A DNA stretch of 64,000 bases, from contig CAWGKV010000044.1 of assembly GCA_963823165.1 (NCBI GenBank), forward strand, positions 62,001 through 126,000, in the 5' to 3' direction. This stretch comes from Roseiarcus sp963823165. Its GTDB lineage: Bacteria; Pseudomonadota; Alphaproteobacteria; Rhizobiales; Beijerinckiaceae. The position numbers and the translations under genes are program-made. The notes under the pieces were generated by a model. The model made no database searches. It was not told where the DNA came from and saw only the letters and a program-made list of their open reading frames with translations. Shown here in pieces: positions 45,732 through 54,582 of this stretch (positions within the stretch are counted from its first letter, which is position 1; each line of letters opens with the position of its first letter).

Positions 45732-47499
45732 CGACCGCGGCCACGGCGCTCAGCAATTGGTAAGAAAACTCGCGTCCCAGCACAGCGCCGATCTGCGCCA
45801 CCTCGCGCGCCTCTCCCAAACGGTCGAGCCGCGCGGCGAGCGACTGCTGCAGGGTCGGCGGAATCGTCTGGGCCCCGCCCTCGAGCAAGAGCCGCGTCAC
45901 CTCCTCGACGAACAGCGGCACGCCGCCGGTGCGATCCGCAACGCCTTCGACGCTCTCCTTCGGCAGGGCGTGGCGCTCGGCGATCGCCCCCACCATCTCG
46001 CGGATCTGCGCCCGGTCGAGCGGGACCAGAGACACCACGCCATGATGCGAGCGCGTGGCCCATGGCGCGCGGAACTCCGGCCGCGTGGTGGCGACGATGA
46101 ACAGGGGCGCCGTCGCGCCGCGCTCGGCCAGCGTCTTCATCAGATCGAGCGAGGTCGGGTCCGCCCAGTGCAGATCCTCGAAGGCGAGCACGACCGGTTG
46201 CGTACGCGCCCCGGCGAGAAGCCATCCGACGAGCGCCGCGAGCTGGCGGCGCCTCAGCTCCTCCGGCGCGAGCTTCGGCGCGCGGTCCTCGGGCATGGGG
46301 ATTTCAAGCAAAGGCGCGAGCAAAGGCGCAAGCTCGCCCGCGTCGAGCTTCACCTGCGCGAGCGCGGCTTCGAGCTCGGCGAGGCGCCGTTCCGGCGGGA
46401 CCTCGGGGCCGCCGAAGCGGATCCGCGCCCATTCGGCGACCGGATGCAGCGGCGTGTTCTGCAGGAGCTGCGACGACGCCCATTCGACCCAGCTGTGCGG
46501 CGTCTCGCCGAGCCGGGCATGGAACTCGTCCATCAGCCGCGACTTGCCGAGGCCCGGCTCGCCGACGATCTGAATGAACTGGCCCTCGCCGGCCTTGGCG
46601 CGCTCCCAGCGCCGCATAATGAGCTCGAGGTCGTCTTCCCGGCCGACGAATGGGGTCAGAGCGCGGGCGCCGCCGCGCCGTCCGCCGCCGCTCGCCCGTA
46701 CGATGCGGTAGAGCGTCACCGGCTTGGCCACGCCCTTGAGGTCATGCGCGCCCCTGTCCTCGGCGACGAACAGCCCGGCCGTCTGCCGCTGCACGCTCGC
46801 GGTGACGAGGACCGCCCCGGGCTCGGCCGCGGCTTGCACCCGCGCCGCGACATTCGGCGCCTCGCCGAACACTTCGCCGGCCGCGTCGACGACGACCGAG
46901 CCGCTATCGAGGCCGATGCGGGCCGCGAGCTCGGGCGCGCCGGACTTGGCGTTCCGGGCGTTGAGGTCGGCGAGGGCGCGCTGGATCGCGAGCGCCGCCC
47001 GCACCGCCCGTTCGGCGTCGTTCTCCTGCGCGTGCGGGAAGCCGAACAGCGCCATCAGCCCGTCGCCGAGCTTCTTCAGCACGTGGCCGCCCAAGCCCGT
47101 CACCGCCGCGGAGGCTTGGTCGAGATACGCGCCGACCAGATTGCGCCAGTCCTCCGCATCCATTCCCGCCGCGAGGCTCGTCGAGCCGACGAGATCGCAG
47201 AACATGACCGTGATCGGTCGCCGCTCGGCGAAGTCGGCCCTTTCCTCCCCCGCGGCGCGGGGGAGGGGAACCGGCCGAAGGCCGGTGGAGGGGGGCGTCG
47301 CGGCGGGCGGAGGCGCCTCGTTCGAGGCGAGAGCGGCGATCGCCCGCATCAGCCGCTTGCGATGCCCGAGCGGCACGCCGATCTTCTCGAGGTCGGCCTC
47401 GGTCAGGTCGGGCAGGACGTCCGCGTCGATCTCATGCTCGCGGAACAGCGCTTCGTATTGTCCGAGGCCGACGCCGTTCAGCCATTGGGCGACGTCCAT
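45622..47499 (-). CDS. Class III adenylate/guanylate cyclase with SAM and AAA domains, truncated by insertion
   Basis: A 625-residue frame. Residues 1-65 form a SAM domain (DVAQWLNGVGLGQYEALF...LGHRKRLMRAIAAL); ~90-260 a class III cyclase domain with metal aspartates in FCDLVGST and KKLGDGLMALFG and the GEAPNVAARVQ motif; ~280-610 an AAA/ATPase domain with Walker A VGEPGLGKS and Walker B VVLAFEDLHWADP. It should make a cyclic nucleotide, gated by the ATPase-TPR half. The final ~28 residues come from the inserted repeat, after which it stops. Start MDVAQWLN is chosen for the SAM domain. Enzyme residues look intact, so a truncated product may still be active. Confidence 0.85.
   Translation of the reverse strand: MDVAQWLNGVGLGQYEALFREHEIDADVLPDLTEADLEKIGVPLGHRKRLMRAIAALASNEAPPPAATPPSTGLRPVPLPRAAGEERADFAERRPITVMFCDLVGSTSLAAGMDAEDWRNLVGAYLDQASAAVTGLGGHVLKKLGDGLMALFGFPHAQENDAERAVRAALAIQRALADLNARNAKSGAPELAARIGLDSGSVVVDAAGEVFGEAPNVAARVQAAAEPGAVLVTASVQRQTAGLFVAEDRGAHDLKGVAKPVTLYRIVRASGGGRRGGARALTPFVGREDDLELIMRRWERAKAGEGQFIQIVGEPGLGKSRLMDEFHARLGETPHSWVEWASSQLLQNTPLHPVAEWARIRFGGPEVPPERRLAELEAALAQVKLDAGELAPLLAPLLEIPMPEDRAPKLAPEELRRRQLAALVGWLLAGARTQPVVLAFEDLHWADPTSLDLMKTLAERGATAPLFIVATTRPEFRAPWATRSHHGVVSLVPLDRAQIREMVGAIAERHALPKESVEGVADRTGGVPLFVEEVTRLLLEGGAQTIPPTLQQSLAARLDRLGEAREVAQIGAVLGREFSYQLLSAVAAVDDRGSPPPPRSRAVPLPAPRGGGPPDGWWRGRPYPR
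45629..45725. mobile_element. 97-bp palindromic MITE-like insertion with 9-bp target duplication
   Basis: The element has arms GCCCCCTCCACC and GGTGGAGGGGGC (45639-45650 and 45707-45718) around an inner GGTCCCCCTCCCCGC...GCGGGGAGGGGGACC hairpin. It is flanked by GGTCATCGA at 45620-45628 and 45726-45734. Removing the element and one copy (106 bases) rejoins the cyclase frame as SAVAAVDDPGYSNALQ. This is direct evidence of mobility of this repeat family. Confidence 0.85.
47243..47297. repeat. Palindromic element inside the cyclase gene, in frame
   Basis: CCTCCCCCGC...GGGGGAGGGG plus CCGGCCGAAGGCCGG and GGTGGAGGGGGGCG: the hairpin and right arm of the element at 45629. It encodes PPSTGLRPVPLPRAAGEE, a linker between the SAM and cyclase domains, so this copy is tolerated in frame. 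Confidence 0.7.
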
Positions 47500-47713
47500 C
47501 TTGGTGACCGCCTGCGCTGACTCGACGGTATCATCGCCGAGATGGAGAATGGAGTCGAGGATTTGTCCAGCCAAGCCAGCCAAGGAGGATACAAGCTCGA
47601 GCCGAAGAGCGCAGACACTCTGCCCGGTAAAGCAGGTGGGGCCGGGCAGCGAGGATGTATCCCGCCGAAATGTATCACATCAATGATATGTTAATATGCC
47701 AAGCCTACCGCCG

Positions 47714-47820
47714 CCCTCGCCCTGAGGAGCCCGCGAAGCGGGCGTCTCGAAGGCCGCTCGTGGCCAGCGAGCATCCTTCGAGGCCCTTTGCCTTTCGACA
47801 AAGGGCGCCTCAGGATGAGG
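47714..47820. repeat. Imperfect ~107-bp cruciform repeat
   Basis: Ends CCTCGCCCTGAGG and CCTCAGGATGAGG pair; inside are hairpins GCCCGCGAAGCGGGC and CCCTTTGCCTTTCGACAAAGGG. It lies upstream of deoC, unlike the GC-only elements. This type of CCTCA...TGAGG element is common between genes in Rhizobiales. The flanking ~450 bases (47500-48058) show no gene. Confidence 0.6.
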
Positions 47821-48058
47821 TCGGTGGAACTGAATCCGGCGACCTTCGCTGCCTGCTTGGGAGTTACGTCGCGACAGTTTTTCGCGCCTAACCGCTTGAA
47901 AAAGATGGATCGGCGCCAAACAGCGCACGGGCGCCTCGATGACCGAGAGGAGACAGTCCGGACGGGCGCAAGAGACATCTTTCCGGCGCGCCCCCGGAGC
48001 CCTAGAATCCCGCCAGGGGCGGCGGATCGGCCGCCCGCCAAAAACTGCGAGGCGCCCG

Positions 48059-49045
48059 ATGGACCAGATGAGGGAGACGGCCCTGCCGGGCCACAATCGT
48101 CCGCGCAATCCCGGCGCGCCGCTCAACCCGGACTGGTTCGAGAGCGTCGGCGTCAACGCGAGCGCGGTCGAGCGCCGCGCCGCGACCCTGACGACCCGCC
48201 GCTCGGTGAAGAAGGAATACCAGGCCGCCTGGCTGGTGAAGGCGCTGACCTGCATCGATCTCACCACGCTCGCCGGCGACGACACGCCCGAACGCGTCCG
48301 CCGCCTCTGCGCCAAGGCGCGCCGCCCGCTGAGCGACGACCTCCTAGCCGCCCTCGGGCTCATCGACGCGCCCCCGACCGTCGCCGCCGTCTGCGTCTAT
48401 CCGACCATGGTCGCCCCGGCCGTAAGTGCGCTCGAGGGGTCAGGAATTCCGGTCGCCTCCGTCGCGACCGGCTTCCCCACCGGCCTCATGCCGCTGAAGC
48501 TCAGGCTCGAAGAGATCCGCTACGCGGTCGGCGAAGGGGCGGGCGAGATCGACATCGTCATCACCCGCGCCCATGTGTTGGCCCGTGACTGGGCCGCGCT
48601 CTACGACGAGGTCGCGGCGATGCGCGAGGCCTGCGCGCAGGCGCATCTCAAGGCGATCCTCGGCTCGGGCGACTTGAAGACTTTGCGCAACGTCTATGCG
48701 GCGAGCATGGTGGCGATGCAGGCCGGGGCCGACTTCATCAAGACTTCCACCGGCAAGGAGGACGTCAACGCCACTCTGCCGGTGAGCCTGGTCATGGTGA
48801 GGGCTCTGCGCGACTACCGCGAGCGGGTCGGCGCCGACGTCGGCTTCAAGCCGGCGGGCGGCCTGCGCGCCGCCAAGGACGCGCTCGCCTGGCTGATTCT
48901 CATGAAGGAGGAGCTCGGCCTGCCGTGGATGCAGCCCGACCTGTTCCGCATCGGCGCGAGCGGCCTCTTGACCGACATCGAGCGCCAGCTCGAGCACTAT
49001 GCGACCGGCCGCTACTCCGCGGCCCATCGCCACGCGATGACGTGA
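48059..49045 (+). CDS. deoC: Deoxyribose-phosphate aldolase
   Basis: A 328-residue class I aldolase that splits 2-deoxyribose 5-phosphate into acetaldehyde and glyceraldehyde 3-phosphate. The Schiff-base lysine is in ADFIKTSTGKEDVNATL; other motifs are VCVYPTMVAPA, VASVATGFPTG and VGFKPAGGLRAAKDAL. The N-terminal 60 residues (GHNRPRNPGAPLNPDWFESVGVNASAVERRAATL) are the extension seen in alphaproteobacterial DeoC. The next gene, 10 bases on, is an aldehyde dehydrogenase that could oxidise the acetaldehyde. Confidence 0.93.
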   Translation: MDQMRETALPGHNRPRNPGAPLNPDWFESVGVNASAVERRAATLTTRRSVKKEYQAAWLVKALTCIDLTTLAGDDTPERVRRLCAKARRPLSDDLLAALGLIDAPPTVAAVCVYPTMVAPAVSALEGSGIPVASVATGFPTGLMPLKLRLEEIRYAVGEGAGEIDIVITRAHVLARDWAALYDEVAAMREACAQAHLKAILGSGDLKTLRNVYAASMVAMQAGADFIKTSTGKEDVNATLPVSLVMVRALRDYRERVGADVGFKPAGGLRAAKDALAWLILMKEELGLPWMQPDLFRIGASGLLTDIERQLEHYATGRYSAAHRHAMT

Positions 49046-49055
49046 GGGACATTCG

Positions 49056-51429
49056 ATGGCGCTGATCAAGGACATCCTGCGCACCATGGACTACGGACCT
49101 TCCCCCGAGAGCAGCGAGCACGTCAGGGCCTGGCTCAAGAAGCACGAAGCAGGCTTCGGCCATTTCATCAACGGCCGTTTCACGAAGCCCGGCGCGCTGT
49201 TCGACGTCTTCAACCCCGCGACCGGCGAGCGGATCGCCGGCGCGACGCAAGGTTCCGACGCCGACGTCGGCGCGGCGGTCGCGGCGGCGCGCAAGGCGCT
49301 GCCGAAATGGGCGGCGCTCTCCGGCTACGAGCGCTCGAAACATCTCTACGCTCTCGCCCGCCACGTGCAGAAGCGCGAGCGCTTCCTCACCGTGCTCGAG
49401 ACGATCGACAACGGCAAGCCGATCCGCGAATCGCGCGACATCGACATTCCGCTCGTCGCCCGCCACTTCTACCATCACGCCGGCTGGGCGTCGCTGGTCG
49501 AAAGCGAGTTCCCAGGCACACGTCCGGTCGGGGTCTGCGGGCAGATCATCCCGTGGAACTTCCCGCTTCTCATGCTCGCCTGGAAGATCGCCCCCGCGCT
49601 CGCCGCGGGCAATACGGTCGTCCTGAAGCCGGCCGAATATACGCCGCTTACTGCCCTTGCCTTTGCGGAAATCTGCGTCGAGGCGGGGCTGCCGGCCGGG
49701 CGTCGTCAACATCGTCACCGGCGACGGCGCGACCGGGGCGGCGCTCGTCGCCCAGGAGGGCGTCGACAAGATCGCCTTCACCGGCTCGACCGAGGTCGGC
49801 CGCTTAATCCGCAAGGCGACCGCCGGAACCGGCAAGAAGCTGTCGCTCGAACTCGGCGGCAAGTCGCCCTTCGTCGTGTTCGAGGACGCCGACCTCGACG
49901 GCGCAGTGGAAGGCGTCGTCGACGCGATCTGGTTCAACCAGGGTCAGGTGTGCTGCGCCGGCTCGCGCCTGCTGGCGGCCGAGGGCGTCGCCGAAGCCCT
50001 CTACGCCAAGTTGCGGGCGCGGATGGCGAAGCTCATAGTCGGCGATCCCTTGGACAAATCGACCGATGTCGGCGCGATCGTCGCTCCCGCCCAGCTCGAG
50101 CGCATCGAGCGGCTGATGCGCGAAGGCGCCGAGGAGGGGCTCGAATTCTGGCGGGCGGACGGCCGGATGCCGGATCGTGGCTGCTTCTATCCTCCGACCC
50201 TGGTTACCGGGGTCGAGCCGGCTTCGATCCTGGCGCGCGAGGAAATCTTCGGCCCGGTGCTGGTCGCGACCACGTTCCGTACGCCCGACGAGGCGGTGGC
50301 GCTCGCCAACAACACCCGCTACGGCCTTGCGGCGTCGGTGTGGACGGAGAACGTCAACCGCGCGCTCGAAGTCGCGGCCCGCATCAAGGCGGGCGTCGTG
50401 TGGATCAATTCGACCAACATGTTCGACGCGGCCTCGGGCTTCGGCGGCTACCGCGAGAGCGGCTTCGGTCGCGAAGGCGGCCGCGAGGGCCTGTTCGAGT
50501 ATCGGGTCGCCGACATTGCTGGGGACAAACCCTATCCGCCGAGGGCTGACCCGCTCAACGCGCTGCCGGGCCTCGCTCCCAGCGACGGCGTGAGCGGCCT
50601 CGACCGGACCGCCAAACTGTACGTCGGCGGCAAGCAGGCGCGGCCCGATTCCGGTTACAGCTACGCCGTCCTCGATCCACGGGGCGGCGAGATCGGCCTC
50701 GCCGGGCTCGGCAACCGGAAGGACGTCCGCAACGCGGTCGAGGCCGCGGCCAAGGCGTCGTCCTGGGGCGCCGCGACCGCACATAACCGGGCGCAGGTTC
50801 TCTACTACGTGGCGGAGAACCTGAGCGCGCGGGCGGAGGAATTCGCCCGGCGTCTGCGCGCCATGACGGGCGTCCCAGGGCGCGCCGCCGAGGCCGAGGT
50901 CGAGGCCTCGATCAGGCGCGCCTTCTTCTACGCCGGCTTCGCCGACAAGTTCGACGGCGCGGTCCACGCCACGCGCTCGCGCTTCGTTACGCTGGCGATG
51001 AACGAGCCGTGGGGCGTGATGGGGATCGTCTGCCCGAACGAAGCTCCGCTGCTCGCCTTTGTCTCCCTGGTCATGCCGGCGATCGCGATGGGCAATTGCG
51101 TCGTCGCCGTCCCGTCGGCGGCCCATCCGTTGAGCGCGACCGACCTCTATACCGTCCTTGACGCCTCGGACGTTCCCGACGGCGTGGTCAATATCGTCAC
51201 CGGCGAGCCGAATACGCTCGCCACGACGCTCGCCGAGCACGACGCCGTCGACGCCCTCTGGTACGTCGGCGACGCCGCCGGGGCGGCGAAGGTCGAGGCT
51301 CTTTCGACCGGCAATCTCAAGGCGACATGGGTCGCCTCGTCCGCCGTGGACTGGAATCGCGCTGAAGGCCGGGAGTTTCTGCGCCGCGCCGTCCAGGTCA
51401 AGAACATCTGGACGCCCTACGGCGAGTGA
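49056..51429 (+). pseudogene. ALDH16-type tandem aldehyde dehydrogenase, frameshifted
   Basis: About 790 codons. The first domain is complete in motif: GQIIPWNFPLLM, LELGGKSPFVVFEDADLDGAV with the catalytic glutamate, and NQGQVCCAGSR with the cysteine. A second, shorter dehydrogenase-like domain (PWGVMGIVCPNEAPLLAFVSLVMPAI) ends after the cofactor half and lacks the active-site half, the layout of ALDH16 proteins. The frame breaks at about 49698, where GCCGGGCGTC should be GCCGGCGTC; removing one G restores EAGLPAGVVNIVTGDG. Following deoC by 10 bases, it probably oxidises the acetaldehyde released. A sequencing error in a G run is a simple alternative. Confidence 0.87.
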
Positions 51430-51433
51430 GGCC

Positions 51434-52423
51434 TCACCAGACCTTCGTGACCGTATAGCCCTCTGCGCGCAGGCGCTCGATCAGGCCCTCCTTGCCGGAA
51501 AGATGCAGCGCGCCCACGGCGATGAACGCGCCTCCATGCTTCAACAGCGGCTCCATGCGCTCCGCCATCGTGGCGTTCCGGCCGACCAGCAGGAGGCGGG
51601 TGAATTCGTCCTCCGCCGCGCGCTCGTCGTCGCTCATGTCTCCGATCGCGTCGGAAATGGGCAGGATCTCGGCCGGACGGCTGTCGCGATAAAGTTTCAG
51701 CATGGTGGCGTAGACGTCGTCGTTCAGGCCCGGGTCGCGCGCCGTGAAGGCGAGCAGGACCGCCGCGACCCGCGGGCGCATGGCGGAAATCGCATCGATC
51801 TGCTCTGCGACCGTCTCGAGTTCCACGACCTTGACCCCGGACGCATGGGCGGCTTCAGCGATCAACTGATCGACCTCCGGCAGATCGAGCGCCTGCCGCG
51901 CCGCCTCGCACTGCGGGATCGCCGTCACCATCGCCAGAAACCAGAGCTTGAGGTGGTGGGCGAACTCGCTGGGATAGCCTTGGGCGGCGATCAGCTTTTC
52001 TATCCCCGCGCGATCCGCCGGAGGCGCGTCCTCGAACGTGTCGCGCTCGCGGTCGATCGCCCTGGCCAGCATGGCCGCCCCGGCGTTCGCCTTTTCGACG
52101 GCGTCCATCGGACCGCCGATCTCCGTCGCCACGACCTTGGCGCCATTGATCTGCCCAGAGGCGCGGCGCGCCAGCGCGATCGCCAATTCGTCGGTCGAAT
52201 GGATCGTGCCGTAAAGGTAGGAAGGCTCGAGCCCCGTCCGGTCGATACGCCAGAAGAGGCCGTCCGAGTTGACGAGATCGTCGGCGCGCCTGGCCTCGGC
52301 CTCGGCCAATCCCGCGATGCCGCTCAGATCCTTGCCTCGGCACGCCGGCGGCTCTCCGGCGGCGGCGGGCGGAGGGAGACACAGGAGAAGTCCAAGTCCG
52401 CAAAAGGCGAAAATCGACTTCAT
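51434..52423 (-). CDS. TraB/GumN family protein
   Basis: A 329-residue protein. A signal peptide (MKSIFAFCGLGLLLCLPPPAAAG) is followed by the family's conserved SYLYGTIHSTDE near residue 70 and GGAFIAVGALHLSGKEGLIERLRAEGYTV at the C-terminus, the paired GxxH motifs of the TraB/GumN fold, which includes metalloprotease-like members. It is expected in the periplasm or lipoprotein-like. Convergent with the ALDH16 gene; 18 bases after the coaA stop on the same strand. Function is not established. Confidence 0.8.
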   Translation of the reverse strand: MKSIFAFCGLGLLLCLPPPAAAGEPPACRGKDLSGIAGLAEAEARRADDLVNSDGLFWRIDRTGLEPSYLYGTIHSTDELAIALARRASGQINGAKVVATEIGGPMDAVEKANAGAAMLARAIDRERDTFEDAPPADRAGIEKLIAAQGYPSEFAHHLKLWFLAMVTAIPQCEAARQALDLPEVDQLIAEAAHASGVKVVELETVAEQIDAISAMRPRVAAVLLAFTARDPGLNDDVYATMLKLYRDSRPAEILPISDAIGDMSDDERAAEDEFTRLLLVGRNATMAERMEPLLKHGGAFIAVGALHLSGKEGLIERLRAEGYTVTKVW

Positions 52424-52441
52424 CGCTTTCCTTCTACAGTC

Positions 52442-53401
52442 TTACAGCTTCCGCAGCGCCACCTCTTCGATGCGGTGGCTTGCGCCTTTCGTCAACAGAA
52501 GATCGGCGCGCGGGCGGGTCGGCAGGATGTTCTCGTGCAGATTGACGAGATTGATCCTGCGCCAGATCGAGCGGGCGGTCGCTTCGGCCTCTTCGTCGTC
52601 GAGATCCGCATACTGGCGGAAATAGCTGCGCGGGTCGCGGAACGCGGTCTGCCTGAGCCCCATGAACCGCTCGATGTACCAATGCTCGAGCAGCGAGTCG
52701 TCCGCGTCCAGGAACACCGAAAAGTCGAAGAAGTCGGAGACGAACGGGATCTCCTTGCCGTCGCGCGGCAGCCGGTTCGGGGCTAGAACGTTGATCCCTT
52801 CGACGATCAGGATGTCCGGACGGTCGACGATGATCGATTCGCCCGGCACGATGTCGTAGGTGAGGTGCGAATAGACGGGCGCGGCGACATTGTGCCGGCC
52901 GGCCTTGACCGCCGACAGGAAGCGGATCAGCGCGGTTCCGTCGTAGCTCTCCGGAAAGCCCTTGCGGTCCATGATCCCCTGCCGGATCAGCTCCGCGTTC
53001 GGGTGCAGGAAGCCGTCGGTCGTGAGGAGCTGAACCTTGGGGGTGTTCGGCCAGCGGGTCAGCAGGGCCTGCATCACGCGCGCCGTCGTCGATTTGCCCA
53101 CCGCCACCGATCCGGCGACGCCGATGATGTAGGGCACCTTGCCGTCGAGGGCGCCGAGGAACCGCTGGGTCGCCTTGAACAGCCCCTGGGTGGCGGCGAC
53201 GTAAAGGGCGAGCAGGCGCGACAAAGGAAGATAGATCGCCACGACCTCGTCGAGCGAGATCGGGTCATGGGTCGACTGCAGCTTGCGAAGATCGTCGATC
53301 GTGAGCGTGAGCTGGGTGTCCGCGCGCAACTGCGCCCATTCGTCGCGGTTGAATCGCCGGAAGGGAGACTCGAGCGGAGATCTGTTGACTTGGCGATCCA
53401 T
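52442..53401 (-). CDS. coaA: Pantothenate kinase, type I
   Basis: A 319-residue CoaA, which phosphorylates pantothenate as the first step of coenzyme A synthesis. Walker A is GVAGSVAVGKST; other family blocks are LLTTDGFLHPNAELIRQGIMDRKGFPESYD, VDRPDILIVEGINVL and DFFDFSVFLDADDSLLEHWYIERFMGLR. Length is normal. It lies 33 bases downstream of hisE on the same strand, the usual Rhizobiales order. Confidence 0.96.
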   Translation of the reverse strand: MDRQVNRSPLESPFRRFNRDEWAQLRADTQLTLTIDDLRKLQSTHDPISLDEVVAIYLPLSRLLALYVAATQGLFKATQRFLGALDGKVPYIIGVAGSVAVGKSTTARVMQALLTRWPNTPKVQLLTTDGFLHPNAELIRQGIMDRKGFPESYDGTALIRFLSAVKAGRHNVAAPVYSHLTYDIVPGESIIVDRPDILIVEGINVLAPNRLPRDGKEIPFVSDFFDFSVFLDADDSLLEHWYIERFMGLRQTAFRDPRSYFRQYADLDDEEAEATARSIWRRINLVNLHENILPTRPRADLLLTKGASHRIEEVALRKL

Positions 53402-53434
53402 AAGCTCTTCCTTGCCCCTGCTCCGCGTCGGCCG

Positions 53435-53749
53435 CTAGCTTTTGCGAGACGCCTTCTCCTCATGGCCGCTCTGCCGCGTGCGGCTTTGCAGTTCGCTCAT
53501 CACGGACTGAAACGCGACGCCGCGCGCCTGTAGCACGACGAGCAGATGATAGAGCACGTCAGCGGCTTCGGCGCGGACGGCGTTGTCGTCCTGCGCCGCG
53601 GCGGCGATCGCCAGTTCGACCGCCTCCTCGCCGAATTTCTTGGCGCACTGGGCGGCGCCCCTGTCCAGCAGGCTGCGGGTGTAGGACTGGGCGGCGCTCG
53701 CTTCGGCGCGGCGCGCGATGGTTTCGGCGAGATCGTCGAGGGTGAACAT
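53435..53749 (-). CDS. hisE: Phosphoribosyl-ATP pyrophosphatase
   Basis: A 104-residue HisE, second step of histidine synthesis. It has the MazG-like core KKFGEEAVELAIAAAAQDDNAVRAEAADVLYHLLVVL with the acidic metal ligands. The ATG used gives the standard start MFTLDDLAETIARR; the frame is open upstream into repeat DNA. In relatives hisE follows hisBHAF; here its upstream neighbour is a repeat array and a group II intron, so the operon is interrupted. Confidence 0.93.
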   Translation of the reverse strand: MFTLDDLAETIARRAEASAAQSYTRSLLDRGAAQCAKKFGEEAVELAIAAAAQDDNAVRAEAADVLYHLLVVLQARGVAFQSVMSELQSRTRQSGHEEKASRKS

Positions 53750-53759
53750 CGGCCTAGCG

Positions 53760-54395
53760 CTCCGCCGCCACCGGACGTCCGCCGGCCAGACCGTCTCCGG
53801 GCGCAGATTGAACGATTCCAGGCGTTTGCGGCGCCTTTTCCCGGCAATCTTCGGCGGGCCCGCCGGGAAGAGGGCCACGCCGCACGCATCGCCCACCCGG
53901 TGAGAGACGAGCGGAATGCTCCGGAGTGAAAGCGCGTACCCGCGCCCGACTTCGGTGTTCAGGGGCAGGCCGGGCCATGCTGATTTCGGGCGCTGATTCA
54001 ATGATTACAAGCCCTTGCGGCGCCTTTTCCCGGCGACCTTGGGCGGCCCCGCCGGGAAGAGGCGCGCGCCGCGCGCCTCGACTATCCGGCGAGAGGCGAC
54101 CGGACTGCTTCGGAATGAAGGCGCTTCCCCGCGCCCGGCTTCGGCGTTCAGGGGCCGGTTGAGCCATGCCATTTTCGAGCGCGGATTCACAAACTCCAAC
54201 GCTTTGCAGCGCGATTTCCGTGCGGCCCGCGTCGCCTCGACAACGAGGTGAGAGGCAAAGGGAATGCTGCCAGACGGGGATCGCGACGCGGCCCTGCACC
54301 GGAGATTGCCGCTCAGGCAACAGCGGAGCTGCCCCATTTCCCGGCGCAGATTCAACCTTTTCAATCCTTTGCGGCGCCATTTCCCGGCGGGACCG
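53760..54395. repeat. Array of imperfect 189-bp tandem repeats
   Basis: Units begin with GATTNAA at 53806, 53995, 54184 and 54349 (spacings 189, 189, 165), with partial units at both ends. Each has CTTTGCGGCGCC, then a TTTTCCCGGC...GCCGGGAAGAG hairpin in the two best-kept units, then a GAGAGGCGA...GGAATG block. Unit lengths are multiples of three, so all six frames stay fairly open; the resulting arginine-rich frames are not convincing proteins. The array lies just upstream of hisE. Confidence 0.8.
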
Positions 54396-54582
54396 CTTGA
54401 CGCTGGAACGGCCCGCTGCGCCCCGGGAGACGGGGAGGCGGCGGCTCGCGAAATCGAGCGCCGGCTCTTCGGCCGCCGGCCGAGCGCCGATCGGGTTGCC
54501 GCAAGCGGCGGCAGGCGAAACGGCTGCGAGGGAAGCAGACACGCGACCTTCTCCTTCAGGACATCTCATGATGTTGACGTTC

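Noticed and set aside
53760..54395. CRISPR array
   Set aside because: Units are ~189 bp and similar throughout, with no short repeat/unique spacer pattern and no cas genes.
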